NCBI GenBank assembly: GCA_965249005.1
Contig: CBDFLD010000022.1
Span: 1,054,001 to 1,118,000 of the forward strand
Reading direction: 5' to 3'
Length of the DNA stretch: 64,000 nucleotides
Source of the DNA: CBDFLD01 sp965249005
GTDB taxonomy: Bacteria > Acidobacteriota > UBA6911
Every line of letters starts with the position of its first letter. The first letter of the stretch is position 1. A program made the position numbers and the translations under genes. The notes below the pieces were generated by a model. The model searched no databases and was not told the DNA's origin. It worked only from the letters and a program-made list of their open reading frames with translations. Positions 45,101 to 54,335 of this stretch are shown in pieces.

Positions 45101-47330
45101 CTGGTTCGGAGAAGGTGATCGTCACTTCGAACCCCGCCATTCCCACCGGCTCCGTCGGTCCTTCGATCGTTACCTCGGGCCGCTCCAGGTCCGCCTCGAT
45201 GACGAAAGGCTCCGCCGCCCGGTTGCCGTTGCCGGCCTCGTCCTCGGCCACGTTCGATCCCACCTCCACCCGGACCTCACCGGTTGCTTCCGGCGTGATC
45301 GTCGCCGTGTACTCCTGCGGCGAGATTTCGATAAAGTTCGAAGCCGTTCCATTAGTGACTCGGATATCTTCAAGCTCAAAGCCCGTCACTGGTTCGGAGA
45401 AGGTGATCGTCACTTCGAACCCCGCCATTCCCACCGGCTCCGTCGGTCCTTCGATCGTTACCTCGGGCCGCTCCAGGTCCGCCTCGATGACGAAAGGCTC
45501 CGCCGCCCGGTTGCCGTTGCCGGCCTCGTCCTCGGCCACGTTCGATCCCACCTCCACCCGGACCTCACCGGTTGCTTCCGGCGTGATCGTCGCCGTGTAG
45601 GTCCGTGAGGACACTCTGTTGAAATTCGACGCCGTCCCGTTGCTGACCTCGATATCTTCCAGTTCAAAGCCTGTCACCGACTCGGAGAAGCGGAGCGTCA
45701 CCTCGAACGCTTCGGTAAGCGGGGCCGCCGCCTTACTCGTGATCGCCACCTCCGGCCGGTCCAGATCCGCCTCGATCACCAACGGCACGCCCGGCATATT
45801 GCCGTTGCCGACCCCGTACTCGGCCACACTCGCCCCAACCTCCACGATCACTTCACCGCTCTTCGAGGGAGTGATCTCTGCCTTATAGGTCGGCGCCGAC
45901 CCACTGAAGTCGGTCACCGAACCATTCGTCACCGCGATCTCGCTCCGCTCGAAACCCGTCACCGCCTCGCTAAAGATGATCGTCACCTCGAACACTCTGC
46001 CCACCGGAGCTGACAACTGCGTCTGAATCGCGACCGTCACTACCTTTTCGTTGTCGGCCTCGGTCGCCGTGACGCCATCGACAGCAATTGAGTCATAGAA
46101 CTCGTCGAAGCTTGCCGTGGTGTGAGAGAAGATCGCGACGCCATCCACCTCGTCGGCGTCTTCGGCCGCCGTGACCGTCACCGTCTGCTCCGTATTCCAG
46201 TTCGAGTTCGTGAAGGCCAACGTAACCGAATCTATATCTATATCCGTATCCGTATCCGAACTCACCGTCAGGTCGGCGTCATTCCCTTGGTCCTCGGTCG
46301 TCTGGACCGTGACATCGTTCGATGGCTTGGTGCCAAGCCTCACCGTGTAGGTCGCCGAGCCGCCTTCGGGCACCGACAGTGTCGTCGGCGAGATGATCAC
46401 GCCGATCGTGTCGTTGTCCTTCTCTGTTGCATTGACGCCAGGGGTCGGAATGCCGTCATAGACGGTGCCGGGGCTGCTCACGTTATGGTGAAACTGGCCG
46501 GGGCTGGCCGCGCCGTCGTCATCTTCCGCCGCCAGGATCGTCACCGTCTGCTGCATACTCCAGTTCGAGTTCGTGAAGGTCAGCGTATCCGGGCTCGCCG
46601 TCAGATCCTCATCGCCGGTCACCCGCTCCACCGTGATCGTGACATCGGCCGTCGGCTGGGTGACGAGCACCACCGTGTAGCTCGCCGAGCCGCCTTCGGG
46701 CACCGTCAGTGCCGTCTCCGAAGTCATTATGCCGGGCGGATCGTTGTCGTTCTCGGTTGCTGTGACGCCGGGGGCCGTAAGCCCGTCATAGGGGGTGCCG
46801 GGACCGGCCACAGTATGCGTAAACTGGGCGGTGCCGTTCTCACTGTCGGCATCTTCGGCCGCCAGGACCGTCACCGTCTGCTGCATACTCCAATCCGAGT
46901 TCGTGAAGGTCAGCGTATCCGGGCTCGCCGTCAGATCCTTGTCGTCCCCGGACGACGGCGCCACCGTGATCGTGACATCATTCGTCGGCTGGGTGTCGAG
47001 CACCACCGTGTAGCTCGCCGAGCCGCCTTCGGACACCATCAGGTCCGTCTCCGAAACCGTCACCTGCGCGAAGGCCAAGTTCGGCCAGGCGAGCCAGGCC
47101 AGACAGGCGGCGCCGGCGAATATGCCTGCACGCCACCAGCCGCCACGGCGGCGGGTGGGGGGATCGCTCTCGGTAACCAGCCCCGCCGATGGATTGGTAG
47201 CGAGAGAATCGTCTGTCTGCGCCGCCGAGCGGGACTGGCTCGCTTCGACATCAGGCTTAGGCGGGCTCGATTGAGCGTATGGAGGCGCCGAGATTGCGCC
47301 GATGATTTTCGCCCCTGAAATAGTTCTCAT
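42147..47330 (-). CDS. Giant autotransporter adhesin with Calx-beta and Ig-like repeats
   Basis: About 1727 residues. An extended N-terminus with a hydrophobic signal (WWRAGIFAGAACLAWLAWP, ending AFA) is followed by three or four Calx-beta-like repeats (SEGGSASYTVVL, DLTASPDTLTFTNS), then five Ig-like repeats (FEVTITFSEPVTGFELEDI, NGTASNF, EAGNGNRA), three of them identical at DNA level (44731-45594), more Calx-beta units, a Ser/Gly-rich linker and a C-terminal autotransporter beta-barrel (from about residue 1450) ending in RMSIPF. It would display a long stalk on the cell surface. The ATG at 47330 is preferred; the frame is open to 47435. Confidence 0.85.
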   Translation of the reverse strand: MRTISGAKIIGAISAPPYAQSSPPKPDVEASQSRSAAQTDDSLATNPSAGLVTESDPPTRRRGGWWRAGIFAGAACLAWLAWPNLAFAQVTVSETDLMVSEGGSASYTVVLDTQPTNDVTITVAPSSGDDKDLTASPDTLTFTNSDWSMQQTVTVLAAEDADSENGTAQFTHTVAGPGTPYDGLTAPGVTATENDNDPPGIMTSETALTVPEGGSASYTVVLVTQPTADVTITVERVTGDEDLTASPDTLTFTNSNWSMQQTVTILAAEDDDGAASPGQFHHNVSSPGTVYDGIPTPGVNATEKDNDTIGVIISPTTLSVPEGGSATYTVRLGTKPSNDVTVQTTEDQGNDADLTVSSDTDTDIDIDSVTLAFTNSNWNTEQTVTVTAAEDADEVDGVAIFSHTTASFDEFYDSIAVDGVTATEADNEKVVTVAIQTQLSAPVGRVFEVTIIFSEAVTGFERSEIAVTNGSVTDFSGSAPTYKAEITPSKSGEVIVEVGASVAEYGVGNGNMPGVPLVIEADLDRPEVAITSKAAAPLTEAFEVTLRFSESVTGFELEDIEVSNGTASNFNRVSSRTYTATITPEATGEVRVEVGSNVAEDEAGNGNRAAEPFVIEADLERPEVTIEGPTEPVGMAGFEVTITFSEPVTGFELEDIRVTNGTASNFIEISPQEYTATITPEATGEVRVEVGSNVAEDEAGNGNRAAEPFVIEADLERPEVTIEGPTEPVGMAGFEVTITFSEPVTGFELEDIRVTNGTASNFIEISPQEYTATITPEATGEVRVEVGSNVAEDEAGNGNRAAEPFVIEADLERPEVTIEGPTEPVGMAGFEVTITFSEPVTGFELEDIRVTNGTASNFIEISPQEYTATITPEGIGEVRVEVPEEVAEDGAGNGNRAAEAFEVETKLAVSYQEESYTAREGGETVTVTVKLSQGWDEELVIPIRVTRPETTEVADYTLDGLEEWDAQEGTGTLTFQAEETEQILRIAANHDGDGDDETVELGFGELPEIVMAGELAVATVTLEDKGLVELKVSFGQTEYQIREGQQADIEVTVSPAADRRVEVPLVVAPKGGATDEDYSGVPSKVVFEEGESQGTISVAVLADEVNDPGEGIVLSLGELPEAVRAGEIPETTVNFTQRRTAEQFSQTLEVALAVMARTMGESAQTAIEGRFERHRQWSRLGAAGGAVSTAQPGSDNSATGLGEGESQRIGSESLEGAGRRRAEGPVVPSAGGGAGARAVMGSSGESGDRESGVQGAWLQNVSLGGLAGLFGYGQGDAGVSTGSGRGPSGTGPTVGLGGQPGYGQNRFQGAGTRNSSLRSGSGEYSGRRNRELNLAGVSFEMPLAGQQKGTSRSWVPALWGQGDLQHFNGNLARYEMSYRGGLEAAHVGLDLYANDKVLTGLSFMRSWGNMDYSDDGIDGVLRSRMNTFHPYLYWQPTERVSVWGMGGLGRGRVDVNEPGRSHDFEADFRMFAGGLRTVLTRRGSNELGLRADAFSAQLRTEASEDIAKVRGEAHRARLMLEWVHTKQLSVGRSLSLKAEAGGRFDGGDAERGSGAETGFRLGYLDANSGLDVAMYSRVLVVHASDYRDWGLGVQASWDPGEKQRGLRVAVTSARGQDGGGRTTLWNNSNMVTRPPGMGAMGMGSQGRTESEVAYGGLKALGLPGLLTPYSRLRWAGQGRELVWGTAWSLPPRSQLALPLMLELEALRRENRTGPADLAVLVRMSIPF
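44731..45594 (-). repeat. Three identical 288-bp tandem repeats in the adhesin gene
   Basis: Units begin at 44731, 45019 and 45307 and encode 96 residues each. They look identical where compared by eye. Flanking units (44600s and 45600s) are diverged. Recent expansion by recombination is the simplest reading; an assembly collapse or expansion is possible. Confidence 0.85.
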
Positions 47331-47678
47331 GGCAATCGCCTTTCCGCCTGCGCCGGCTCGACATGGCGCCGAGTATTTGGAGCTTTGGCTGTTATTGGCG
47401 CGGAACGCGCCGGCGTGGGATATGCCGTCAACCATGTTCGCCTCTCGCCGAGTTTTAGACTCTGCTGCTCGCCAGCCGGGCTGTGCCAGCAGCCTTCGAC
47501 TCGGGCCTGCCTAATATCTTACTGCAGTTGGCATCCTTTCGTCGCTCCACGTGCCGAAACCTGCTCGGTCCGGCGATAGGGAGATTTTCGTTGCGGGGGA
47601 GGCGTGACCAATCACTCTTCCCCCGCGAGACACCGATCTGACAGACTCTCGGACCCTGATGACTCCATTAGCTGCCGG
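47331..47678. other. Gap between adhesin and outer-membrane protein genes
   Basis: No gene recognised. GC-rich with scattered short palindromes; no strong promoter consensus visible on the minus strand. Confidence 0.4.
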
Positions 47679-48638
47679 TCAGAAGTGATACTTCATGTTG
47701 AGGCTGATTCCCCAGAACTGAATGTCATCCGTCTTGACATAGTAGGTAACGGGGACCGGCGGGTTACCGGCCACCGACGCATGATCGCGGAGAGAATCAT
47801 ATGCCGACTCGTCATCGAATTCGCCGAAACTCGCCCATCGGAACTTGAGCCCGATGGTGACCGGATCGCTGACCTGATAATCCAGGCCCGCCACCGCCTG
47901 GTAGCCGAGCAGCAGATCCGACAATTTCGCTCTGTCCGCGGTGATCGTGCCGGCAATTTCCCGGTTTAACGCCTGGGCCTTCGCCAGCTCGTCACCAATC
48001 ACCCCCTCAGTATCGAATACCGTGACGTTCTCGGGGTCATTCGTCCGGCGCCAGAAGGTCCGGTACGCAAGCGAGACTTTCGCAAAGCCGACTCCAATCC
48101 CCAGAGACGGCGTAAACTTCGAATCGGAGCGAAAGTCGTAGTGCAAGTTGGCAAAAACGTTGTGCGACAGCACGGCATCGACTCCATCCATGACGGTCTG
48201 GAATCCCGGATCCGCGCCGGGGTCATAATTTGCTGCGGAATCATAGGGGACATCCGTGCTGTCATGGGTTGCGCTGCGATAGAAATATTCGCCCTCGACC
48301 CTGAAGTTTCCCCTGCGATATCCCAAGGCCAACCCAGCCAGGATCCCCCTGCCGCCATCGAACGACTCGTCCATGGGCCCCCAAGCCGAAGGGGCATTGC
48401 CACACGCTCCTTCTTCTACCTGAAAACCGTCCGGGTTTATGGTCTTGTCGCATCGGATCGCTGAATGCGCCTCATCCGCACTCGATACCCAATCATCCAA
48501 CCCCCCGGTCTTTACGTCCATTCCCGGCGCCACCGCAACCCCTAGTTCCATCCCCATGTACCAGCCGTCCTGGGCCAACACCGGGCCGGAGGAGATCACC
48601 AGAGCGCTCACCATGAGCACGAGCAAGAGTTTTTTCAT
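47679..48638 (-). CDS. Outer-membrane beta-barrel protein
   Basis: A 319-residue protein with a signal peptide (KKLLLVLMVSALVISSGPVLA) and an OmpA/Opa-like barrel: GWYMGMELGVAVAP, GLALGYRRGNFRVEGEYFYR, LHYDFRSDSKFTPSLGIGVG, AVAGLDYQVSDPVTIGLKFR and a C-terminal FWGISLNMKYHF with terminal Phe, the usual BAM signal. The start at 48638 (MKKLLL) follows a GAGGGGTGG site and is preferred to 48677. Function not predictable; possibly adhesion or surface recognition, fitting the adhesin next to it. Confidence 0.85.
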   Translation of the reverse strand: MKKLLLVLMVSALVISSGPVLAQDGWYMGMELGVAVAPGMDVKTGGLDDWVSSADEAHSAIRCDKTINPDGFQVEEGACGNAPSAWGPMDESFDGGRGILAGLALGYRRGNFRVEGEYFYRSATHDSTDVPYDSAANYDPGADPGFQTVMDGVDAVLSHNVFANLHYDFRSDSKFTPSLGIGVGFAKVSLAYRTFWRRTNDPENVTVFDTEGVIGDELAKAQALNREIAGTITADRAKLSDLLLGYQAVAGLDYQVSDPVTIGLKFRWASFGEFDDESAYDSLRDHASVAGNPPVPVTYYVKTDDIQFWGISLNMKYHF

Positions 48639-48663
48639 GATGCCACCCCTCTTTACTGTTCTA

Positions 48664-49195
48664 TTATACGTCTTCAACAGGTAACGTTCTACCTAGGACG
48701 TCCAGTTCACCTCCGAATTGGCCTTCCCAAAATCGGTAGCTGATCACTACAACGTTCTGTGGTGTTGGCAGCGTATCTGCAACCGTAATGGTGCGACCCC
48801 GGTAGGCAGAAACACCAAGCGTCGAAAAGTATTCGCCTGAGACGAGTTGAACTGGTGATGGCTCCGATCGCTCCCGAAGCCCGATATTGAGGAATTGATA
48901 CGTCCACGCAAATAATCCGGTGAAAGCATCTTGCCGAGCTGTTAAGGCTTCAAGCATCGGATATGAAAAAGGGCGCCCCCCCCCTTTCTTCGACAGCCTC
49001 AAGGGTTACCAAGGCTTTTGGGTCTCGAACCGGAAGAGTTTTCAATAGTATCGCATCCACCAAACTGAAGATTGCCGTAGTCGCTCCAATCGCGAGACCC
49101 AGCGTAATGCTGGCAACTATTAAGAACAAAGGACTTTTTCTCAGACGGCGAATGGCATAGCGAACATCGCTGAATACTAGATAGATTGACGTCAA
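48664..49195 (-). pseudogene. Fragment of a MacB/FtsX-type (ADOP) permease
   Basis: The first frame (from 49195) reads DVRYAIRRLRKSPLFLIVAS, LGLAIGATTAIFSLVDAILL, and ends at a run of nine C residues (48976-48984). The other frame continues FSYPMLEALTARQDAFTGLF, QLVSGEYFSTLGVSAYRGRT and stops at 48664. Full-length proteins have about 800 residues; here only ~180 remain. Frameshift plus truncation shows decay. This permease type is especially common in Acidobacteriota. Confidence 0.75.
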
Positions 49196-50091
49196 GAAAT
49201 AGACCTCAGAAATCGTGAGTCATGGATTCACAAGAGACCGAACTCCGCCATGACTAGGGATGTCCTTGGCGACTCGCGCCACCAGCGAACATAGAAGACC
49301 AGGACGACTGGCCTCGGCTTCCTCACAAACCACGGTCGAACGTTGTTGAAGGATGGCCCCTAGACATAGAGACAGGCTCTGTCTGTTTCGGTTCAACTGT
49401 CAAGCGGGATCCAGCCATTGCAGCGGACCGGCGGGGACGCCGGCCGCTGATTGCCGACGTTAGACGGCTTCAATCCAGCTCGTCCGCCCACCTTCTTCTT
49501 TCTCAGTCGAGCGGGAGATCGCCCCAGCAAGCCGACGGATGATTCTGGAAAAAACAGCCTAGGAACAGCCTAAACAGACATGGCTGACTTAAAGACAAGG
49601 GAGCCAATTCTTCTGAGAAGTCCCAACCTTCCAAGAACGCCTCCGACCCCATCGAGAAATGCCCTTTTTACTACAAAAACCCCTGTAGCTATCGAGAAAT
49701 CTGCAACGAAAACCGAAAACGAATAGTAAGGGTAGGGGTCGGAGATTCTAGTTTCAAGAAACGGGAACTTAGTGGGCTCTCTGGCCGTCCCTCGAGGGCC
49801 TTGTGAGTGGGCTTAATAATTGTGTTTCTTGGACTTACCCTAATCTTACACGGAACAGAACCCTGTTAATGCCTGTTTTTATTGGGTTCCGGCGGTGCTC
49901 TTCTGGTCCTTACTTGTTGTCTCAATAGGACTTCCAAGATTCACCTGGAACACAGTATGCTGTTATGGTGCTGTTTTACAGCATCGAGAAGCTTTCTTGA
50001 TTCAGGTGGAGGTGTCCGAGAAGGCGGGTTCCCTGAGAGGCAAAAGTCAGCTGTGGTTGAAACTGCGACAAGCTAATATTGCCATCAGGTG
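49196..50091. other. Long non-coding stretch
   Basis: About 0.9 kb without a convincing gene. An inverted repeat CTCCGACCCC (49641-49650) / GGGGTCGGAG (49735-49744) surrounds two copies of ATCGAGAAAT (near 49651 and 49691), suggesting a folded or IS-derived piece. Probably debris of past insertions. Confidence 0.45.
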
Positions 50092-50454
50092 TTAGCGATC
50101 GCGTGAAACCGCGCTTTTTTGAACGGGCGCCGGTAGGAGGTTTGTCAGGCGCAGTTTGGTTCGAAGGTACCTCACGTAGTCTGGTGAGATAGGATTCTGA
50201 AGTAATTCCTCAATGACAGGGAGAAAATAATGCAGGGACCGGATGGGCGATAGCCTGCGTGCCTGTGGATCACGGAGTAACCGACGAGCGGAAGTCAGGA
50301 GTAAGCTCGATTCTATGACCGAAAGCGGAACCCGACGATCATAGAGCTGATAAGCGAGTTGTTAGTCTTGCCGACGAGGCCGTTGTGGTGTCTCAGGCAG
50401 CTGGGCGTAGAGATCAACAACAATCTTTACGTATTGAATGCGATTGGACGGCAC
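50092..50454 (-). pseudogene. IS21-associated orphan gene with an in-frame stop
   Basis: From GTG 50454 the frame reads VPSNRIQYVKIVVDLYAQLP, RPRRQD, TAA, QLAYQLYDRRVPLSVIESSL, SLHYFLPVIEELL and stops at 50092 (120 residues). I recall similar small proteins next to IS21-type istB genes in Acidobacteria. The TAA replaces a probable CAA. It begins 5 bases after the istB remnant's stop. Confidence 0.55.
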
Positions 50455-50459
50455 GGGTT

Positions 50460-50620
50460 CTAACGTTTCTTTTTCCTCCGCGCGGTGGCTTCCTGTTCGC
50501 TCTCTCGAATCCGATAGCTACGTCCTTCAATGACGGTCACATCGGCATGATGAGTGAGACGATCCAAGAGCGTGGAGAGTCGTAAAAATAATTCTGCAAA
50601 CTGCCGGATGTCGATTGCCC
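50460..50620 (-). pseudogene. IstB-like ATPase C-terminal remnant (IS21 family)
   Basis: About 50 residues: RLSTLLDRLTHHADVTVIEG followed by RSYRIRESEQEATARRKKKR and TAG at 50460. This is the C-terminus of the IS21 transposition helper ATPase. No ATPase core or istA remains. Confidence 0.6.
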
Positions 50621-50740
50621 GATCCACGCTGTCATGTTAGAACCGCCGGCACCCGACCGGCGAGAGTCTGTTCGCTGTGAGCGGACGAACGTCAGGTTCA
50701 GGGCAGGCGGAAAAGCGATTCTTCCGACGCTGCGACGCCG

Positions 50741-50908
50741 TCAGCGCCTGACCTCGGGCTCGTTGCTTATGGTTTGGTCTTTCAAGATCGTTACCGATTT
50801 TCCATGATCCAGTGTCACGGTAACCCTGCCACCCACCTGCCTGAATCGCTTGGTCTGAGCCTTCAAATCCGCGATTCGCCGGGCTAAAGATCGAATCCTT
50901 TTTTTCAT
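50741..50908 (-). CDS. Small basic protein, 55 residues
   Basis: ATG at 50908 with a GAGGCGGGTC stretch before it. Sequence begins MKKRIRSLARRIADLKAQTK and contains GGRVTVTLDHGKSVTILKDQ, a short helix plus beta hairpin. Lies 74 bases from the integrase stop on the same strand. Not recognised; coding status uncertain but the residue pattern is protein-like. Confidence 0.4.
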   Translation of the reverse strand: MKKRIRSLARRIADLKAQTKRFRQVGGRVTVTLDHGKSVTILKDQTISNEPEVRR

Positions 50909-50982
50909 GACCCGCCTCTATAGACCGCAGAAGTGTGAAGCAATGTCATTTGGGAAGCGCAGATATCGACTGCATACACGAC

Positions 50983-52260
50983 TCAGACTCCAGTGTGCTT
51001 GTCTGGCTCGACGAGCCTCATCCTGCTGACTAGTTGCGCAACGCGTTTCCCCCACGCCTCCAGAGCGTCGCGCTTCTCCTTCACGTAATCGTACTGGTTG
51101 TAGACGGCGCTGGTCACATCCTTCTGTTTGTGATTCAAGATTCGAGCAATCACGTGACCAGGAACCAGCATTTGGCCAAGATTCGTGGCGCAAGTCCTTC
51201 GTAGATCGTGCGCCGAAAAGGATTTAATATCGAGCCTGTGCTGTAACCGCCCTACAGCCTTTCTCACATTGTTGATAGGAGCGTTGGAGTACTTCGCCAA
51301 AAGACGATTGGGGAACACGAATGGGCTTTCAGGGGCTCCATCCTGCCGCTCGATCCTTTTTTGGCGTTGGGCTGCGAGTTCATCGCGCTGTCTTTCAAGA
51401 ATCCTAATCGCCTGGGTGCTCAGCGGAACGATCTGGGTTGATTCGTTCTTAGTGCGGGACCCAGGAATGGTCCAGAGTGCCTGATTGAAGTCAATCTCAT
51501 CCCAGCTCATCCCCATAACCTCACCTGGCCGCTGGCCCGTCAGAAGGATCAGCCGCAAGACGTGCTTTACTTGTGACTCTTCCTTGTCCAATTCCTTCCA
51601 TACCTTCCGAATCTCGTCATCATTTAGGGACCTCAATTTCGGTTTTTCTCTTCCGCCTGGGCTTGAGATACCTGAGGCTGGATTGCTCTCTAGGTCAGCA
51701 ATCTCTTCTTGGATTGTCCAGTTGAAGATTTTTCGCATACAAGCCTGAGCACGGTTCGCCTGAACCTTTGTCTTCCCTGCGAGGTTACGCAGGAAGGAGC
51801 GAACGTGTGATCGGGTGATTTCCTTTACGTTCAGGGTCCCAAATTCTGGCTTAAGGAGACGCTCGATGATCCGTTCGTCCTCTCGCCAGCTTTTCTTGTT
51901 TGGCTTGGCGTACTCTTCGATGTACTGCCGTGAGAGCTGATCGAAGGTCTTCGCCGCTAATCTCTTTCGACTTGCCGCAGCCTCGGCGGCCTTCTTTTCC
52001 TGGGCCGGATCCTTGCCCTTTCGCACCTGTTCAAAGGCGTCTTTCGCCATTTCCCGGGCTCTAGCAAGGCTGATCTGCGGATACCGTCCGAGTGTGTAGC
52101 GTCGAAGATGGCTATCGATCCGATACATAACGCAGAAGCTCTTTGCGCCATTTGGCGTTATCCGGACTCCGAACCCCTCTGAAGAATCCCAGTACTCGAC
52201 GCGCTCGCTTTGGGGTTTCAGACCCTTTAGTGTTCTATCGGTGAGATTCAGCCTCGGCAT
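50983..52260 (-). CDS. Tyrosine integrase (P4-type, DUF4102 N-terminus)
   Basis: A 425-residue site-specific recombinase. The N-terminal arm-binding domain (DSSEGFGVRITPNGAKSFCV, HLRRYTLGRYPQISLARARE) is followed by a core-binding domain and the catalytic domain: LTGQRPGEVMGMSW (Arg), AHDLRRTCATNLG (H-x-x-R), ILNHKQKDVTSAVYNQYDY (His and Tyr). The start at 52260 (MPRLNL) has AGAGGCG upstream and is preferred to 52350. Enzymes of this type usually integrate at tRNA 3' ends, matching the tRNA scars further right. No structural genes of its former element remain nearby. Confidence 0.92.
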   Translation of the reverse strand: MPRLNLTDRTLKGLKPQSERVEYWDSSEGFGVRITPNGAKSFCVMYRIDSHLRRYTLGRYPQISLARAREMAKDAFEQVRKGKDPAQEKKAAEAAASRKRLAAKTFDQLSRQYIEEYAKPNKKSWREDERIIERLLKPEFGTLNVKEITRSHVRSFLRNLAGKTKVQANRAQACMRKIFNWTIQEEIADLESNPASGISSPGGREKPKLRSLNDDEIRKVWKELDKEESQVKHVLRLILLTGQRPGEVMGMSWDEIDFNQALWTIPGSRTKNESTQIVPLSTQAIRILERQRDELAAQRQKRIERQDGAPESPFVFPNRLLAKYSNAPINNVRKAVGRLQHRLDIKSFSAHDLRRTCATNLGQMLVPGHVIARILNHKQKDVTSAVYNQYDYVKEKRDALEAWGKRVAQLVSRMRLVEPDKHTGV

Positions 52261-53027
52261 GCACTCGCCTCTTTGGGGTAACACCGGGGTAACAGAAAAA
52301 CGAAACTTGTTGAAACAAACTCGGTGGAATGTGTTGAAACATGACGGCACGATTAGAACACACTAGTTATAGGCATTTCAAGCGTCTTTACTGGCTTGAA
52401 GTAGGGTTGGGGTTGTTTCAGGAGGTCTCAAAAGAGTGCAGGAAATTGCGAGAGACGAAGATCTACAATCAGTGGGTTCCACTCCCGGAGCGATGTATCT
52501 GCGCCCCCCCATCTAGCCAGTTTCATCGTATTGAGCAATCCAACCCCAGCACGCTTTCCAAGTGTAGAATCTATCACACTCGTTCTCTTGGCAGCCACCG
52601 CCTGCCGCTAAGCGTTCACCGCCACCCGCCCACGAACGCAAAATCGAGCCCTAGACCCCACCCCCTGGTCGAAATTCAATCGCTTCCCTCGGGACCGTTC
52701 CACATCGCGCCATCACTCTTTGAACTCGGCAAAGCATGGTCGAGGTCTTATCAGGGATTCCCTGATTGACTTCCCCTCACTCATTTCCGTATATGGAGGC
52801 GACATTCAGTTTTTTCGGTCCCCTTGGGGCATCTGCTGGTAGTAGATCACAGGTTCGCAAAATGGATTCTAAGTTCGTTTCCTCGCTTTATAACGGCATT
52901 GAGGGAAATATTTGTTGATCCCTTCCAGCCCAGGGGACCCGATCCTTGGTTTCAAGCGACTTGGCCTTGAGGAAAAATAGCTTGCTGGAAGGGGGGAGGA
53001 GGGCAGTGTGGGAAGGACGGCTTTTAT
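52261..53027. other. Gap upstream of the integrase
   Basis: No gene recognised. Around 52461-52490 the segment ATCTACAATCAGTGGGTTCC is weakly reminiscent of a tRNA anticodon and variable region and could be an integration scar; this is only a suspicion. Confidence 0.3.
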
Positions 53028-54071
53028 TTACTGCTGCTTCAATTCCGCCCGGAATCTCGGCAGGCACTGCGGGTAATTTTCCTGCACAAACGCAACCAGT
53101 TTCTCCCGCACCAGACAGCGCAAATCCCAAGCCTTGGGTGAATCTTCCGCGCTCATCAGCGCCCGCAGCTCCAGGGTATACTCCTTGGCATCGGTCACCT
53201 GCAGGCAATCGACCTTACCGTCCCAGAGGTCGGTGGACTGTAAAATTCGGGTGAGTTCTTCGCGCAGCTTCGCCACTGGAATCGTATAATCGCCATACAT
53301 AAACACCGTCCCGAGAATATCAGCAGAAATCCGCGTCCAGTTCTGGAACGGCTTTTCAATAAAATAGCTGATCGGTACGACCAAGCGGCGCAAATCCCAG
53401 ATCTTGACCACCACATACGTGAGGGTGATCTCTTCGATCCAGCCCCATTCATTCTCAACAATCACCACATCATCGAGGCGAATCGGCTGCGTGATGGCAA
53501 TCTGAATGCCAGCCAAAAGGTTGCCGAGAACCTTCTGTGCCGAAAACCCTAGAATCAATCCGACAATCCCGGCCGAGGCCAGCAAACTCACACCGATGAC
53601 GCGCAATTGCTCAAACATCATCAGGATCACGGATGCGGTGACAATCGTAATAATAAAGAGAAGGACTTGCCGAATAAGTTTGATTTGGGTATGCACCCGG
53701 CGCGCGGCAAGATTGTCTTGCCCACTCACATCAAAATGCCGCAGGATCCCCTCTTCGATTGCCCGCACGGCACCCATCGCCAGCCAGCCGATCAGCATGA
53801 CCGCCAGCACCTTCAGGATGCCGGCAATGCTTTCTTCTTGATCGACAGACAGTTCGGCAAACCCGAGAATGGGATGCACCAGCAAGACCGGCAGCAAGCA
53901 CTGCAAAGGCCAGCGCAAATGCTTAATCAAGGTGTCATCCACCTGATATTTGGTCCGCTCGGCCAAGCGTGAAAAAAGGCTCAGAAAAAGGGCCACCACT
54001 GCCGCGCCGACAATCAAAGCCAGCACAACCATGAGGCCGAAAACCCAAAGTTCGGATAAATCGAATGTCAT
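53028..54071 (-). CDS. MscS-family mechanosensitive channel
   Basis: A 347-residue membrane protein. Three or more transmembrane segments in the first 170 residues are followed by the MscS pore and beta domain (SAGIVGLILGFSAQKVLGNL, QIAITQPIRLDDVVIVENEW, TYVVVKIWDLRRLVVPISYF, KPFQNWTR). Such channels release solutes under osmotic downshock. ATG 54071 is preferred; a TTG at 54092 is the alternative start. Stand-alone gene. Confidence 0.9.
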   Translation of the reverse strand: MTFDLSELWVFGLMVVLALIVGAAVVALFLSLFSRLAERTKYQVDDTLIKHLRWPLQCLLPVLLVHPILGFAELSVDQEESIAGILKVLAVMLIGWLAMGAVRAIEEGILRHFDVSGQDNLAARRVHTQIKLIRQVLLFIITIVTASVILMMFEQLRVIGVSLLASAGIVGLILGFSAQKVLGNLLAGIQIAITQPIRLDDVVIVENEWGWIEEITLTYVVVKIWDLRRLVVPISYFIEKPFQNWTRISADILGTVFMYGDYTIPVAKLREELTRILQSTDLWDGKVDCLQVTDAKEYTLELRALMSAEDSPKAWDLRCLVREKLVAFVQENYPQCLPRFRAELKQQ

Positions 54072-54335
54072 AGCGACCCGAGACTGACCCAAGATCCCCT
54101 GCTATTCAGGTGCTGAGGACCCTAAGGAAGGGCGAGTAGTTGTTTGAAGGTAAGGACAAAAATTTCATGCCAAAGGTGTTTCTGCCCCGTAGGGACAGGC
54201 CAATAAAACCGTCAGACCGGCAATCGGCTGCACGCGGGCTGGTTTTATGGTTCTATCAGTAATTGCCTAATCTGTGGCCCGTTTTTATCCTCATAGATTT
54301 TTTTCAACTTTAATATCTAGAGTTCTTCCCAAACA

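Noticed and set aside
44600..45700. CRISPR-like regular repeats
   Set aside because: Units are 288 bp, contiguous and in frame within a coding sequence; no spacers.
46122..47318. Plus-strand open frame of ~400 codons opposite the adhesin
   Set aside because: Arg/His-rich shadow translation of repetitive adhesin DNA; no start signal.
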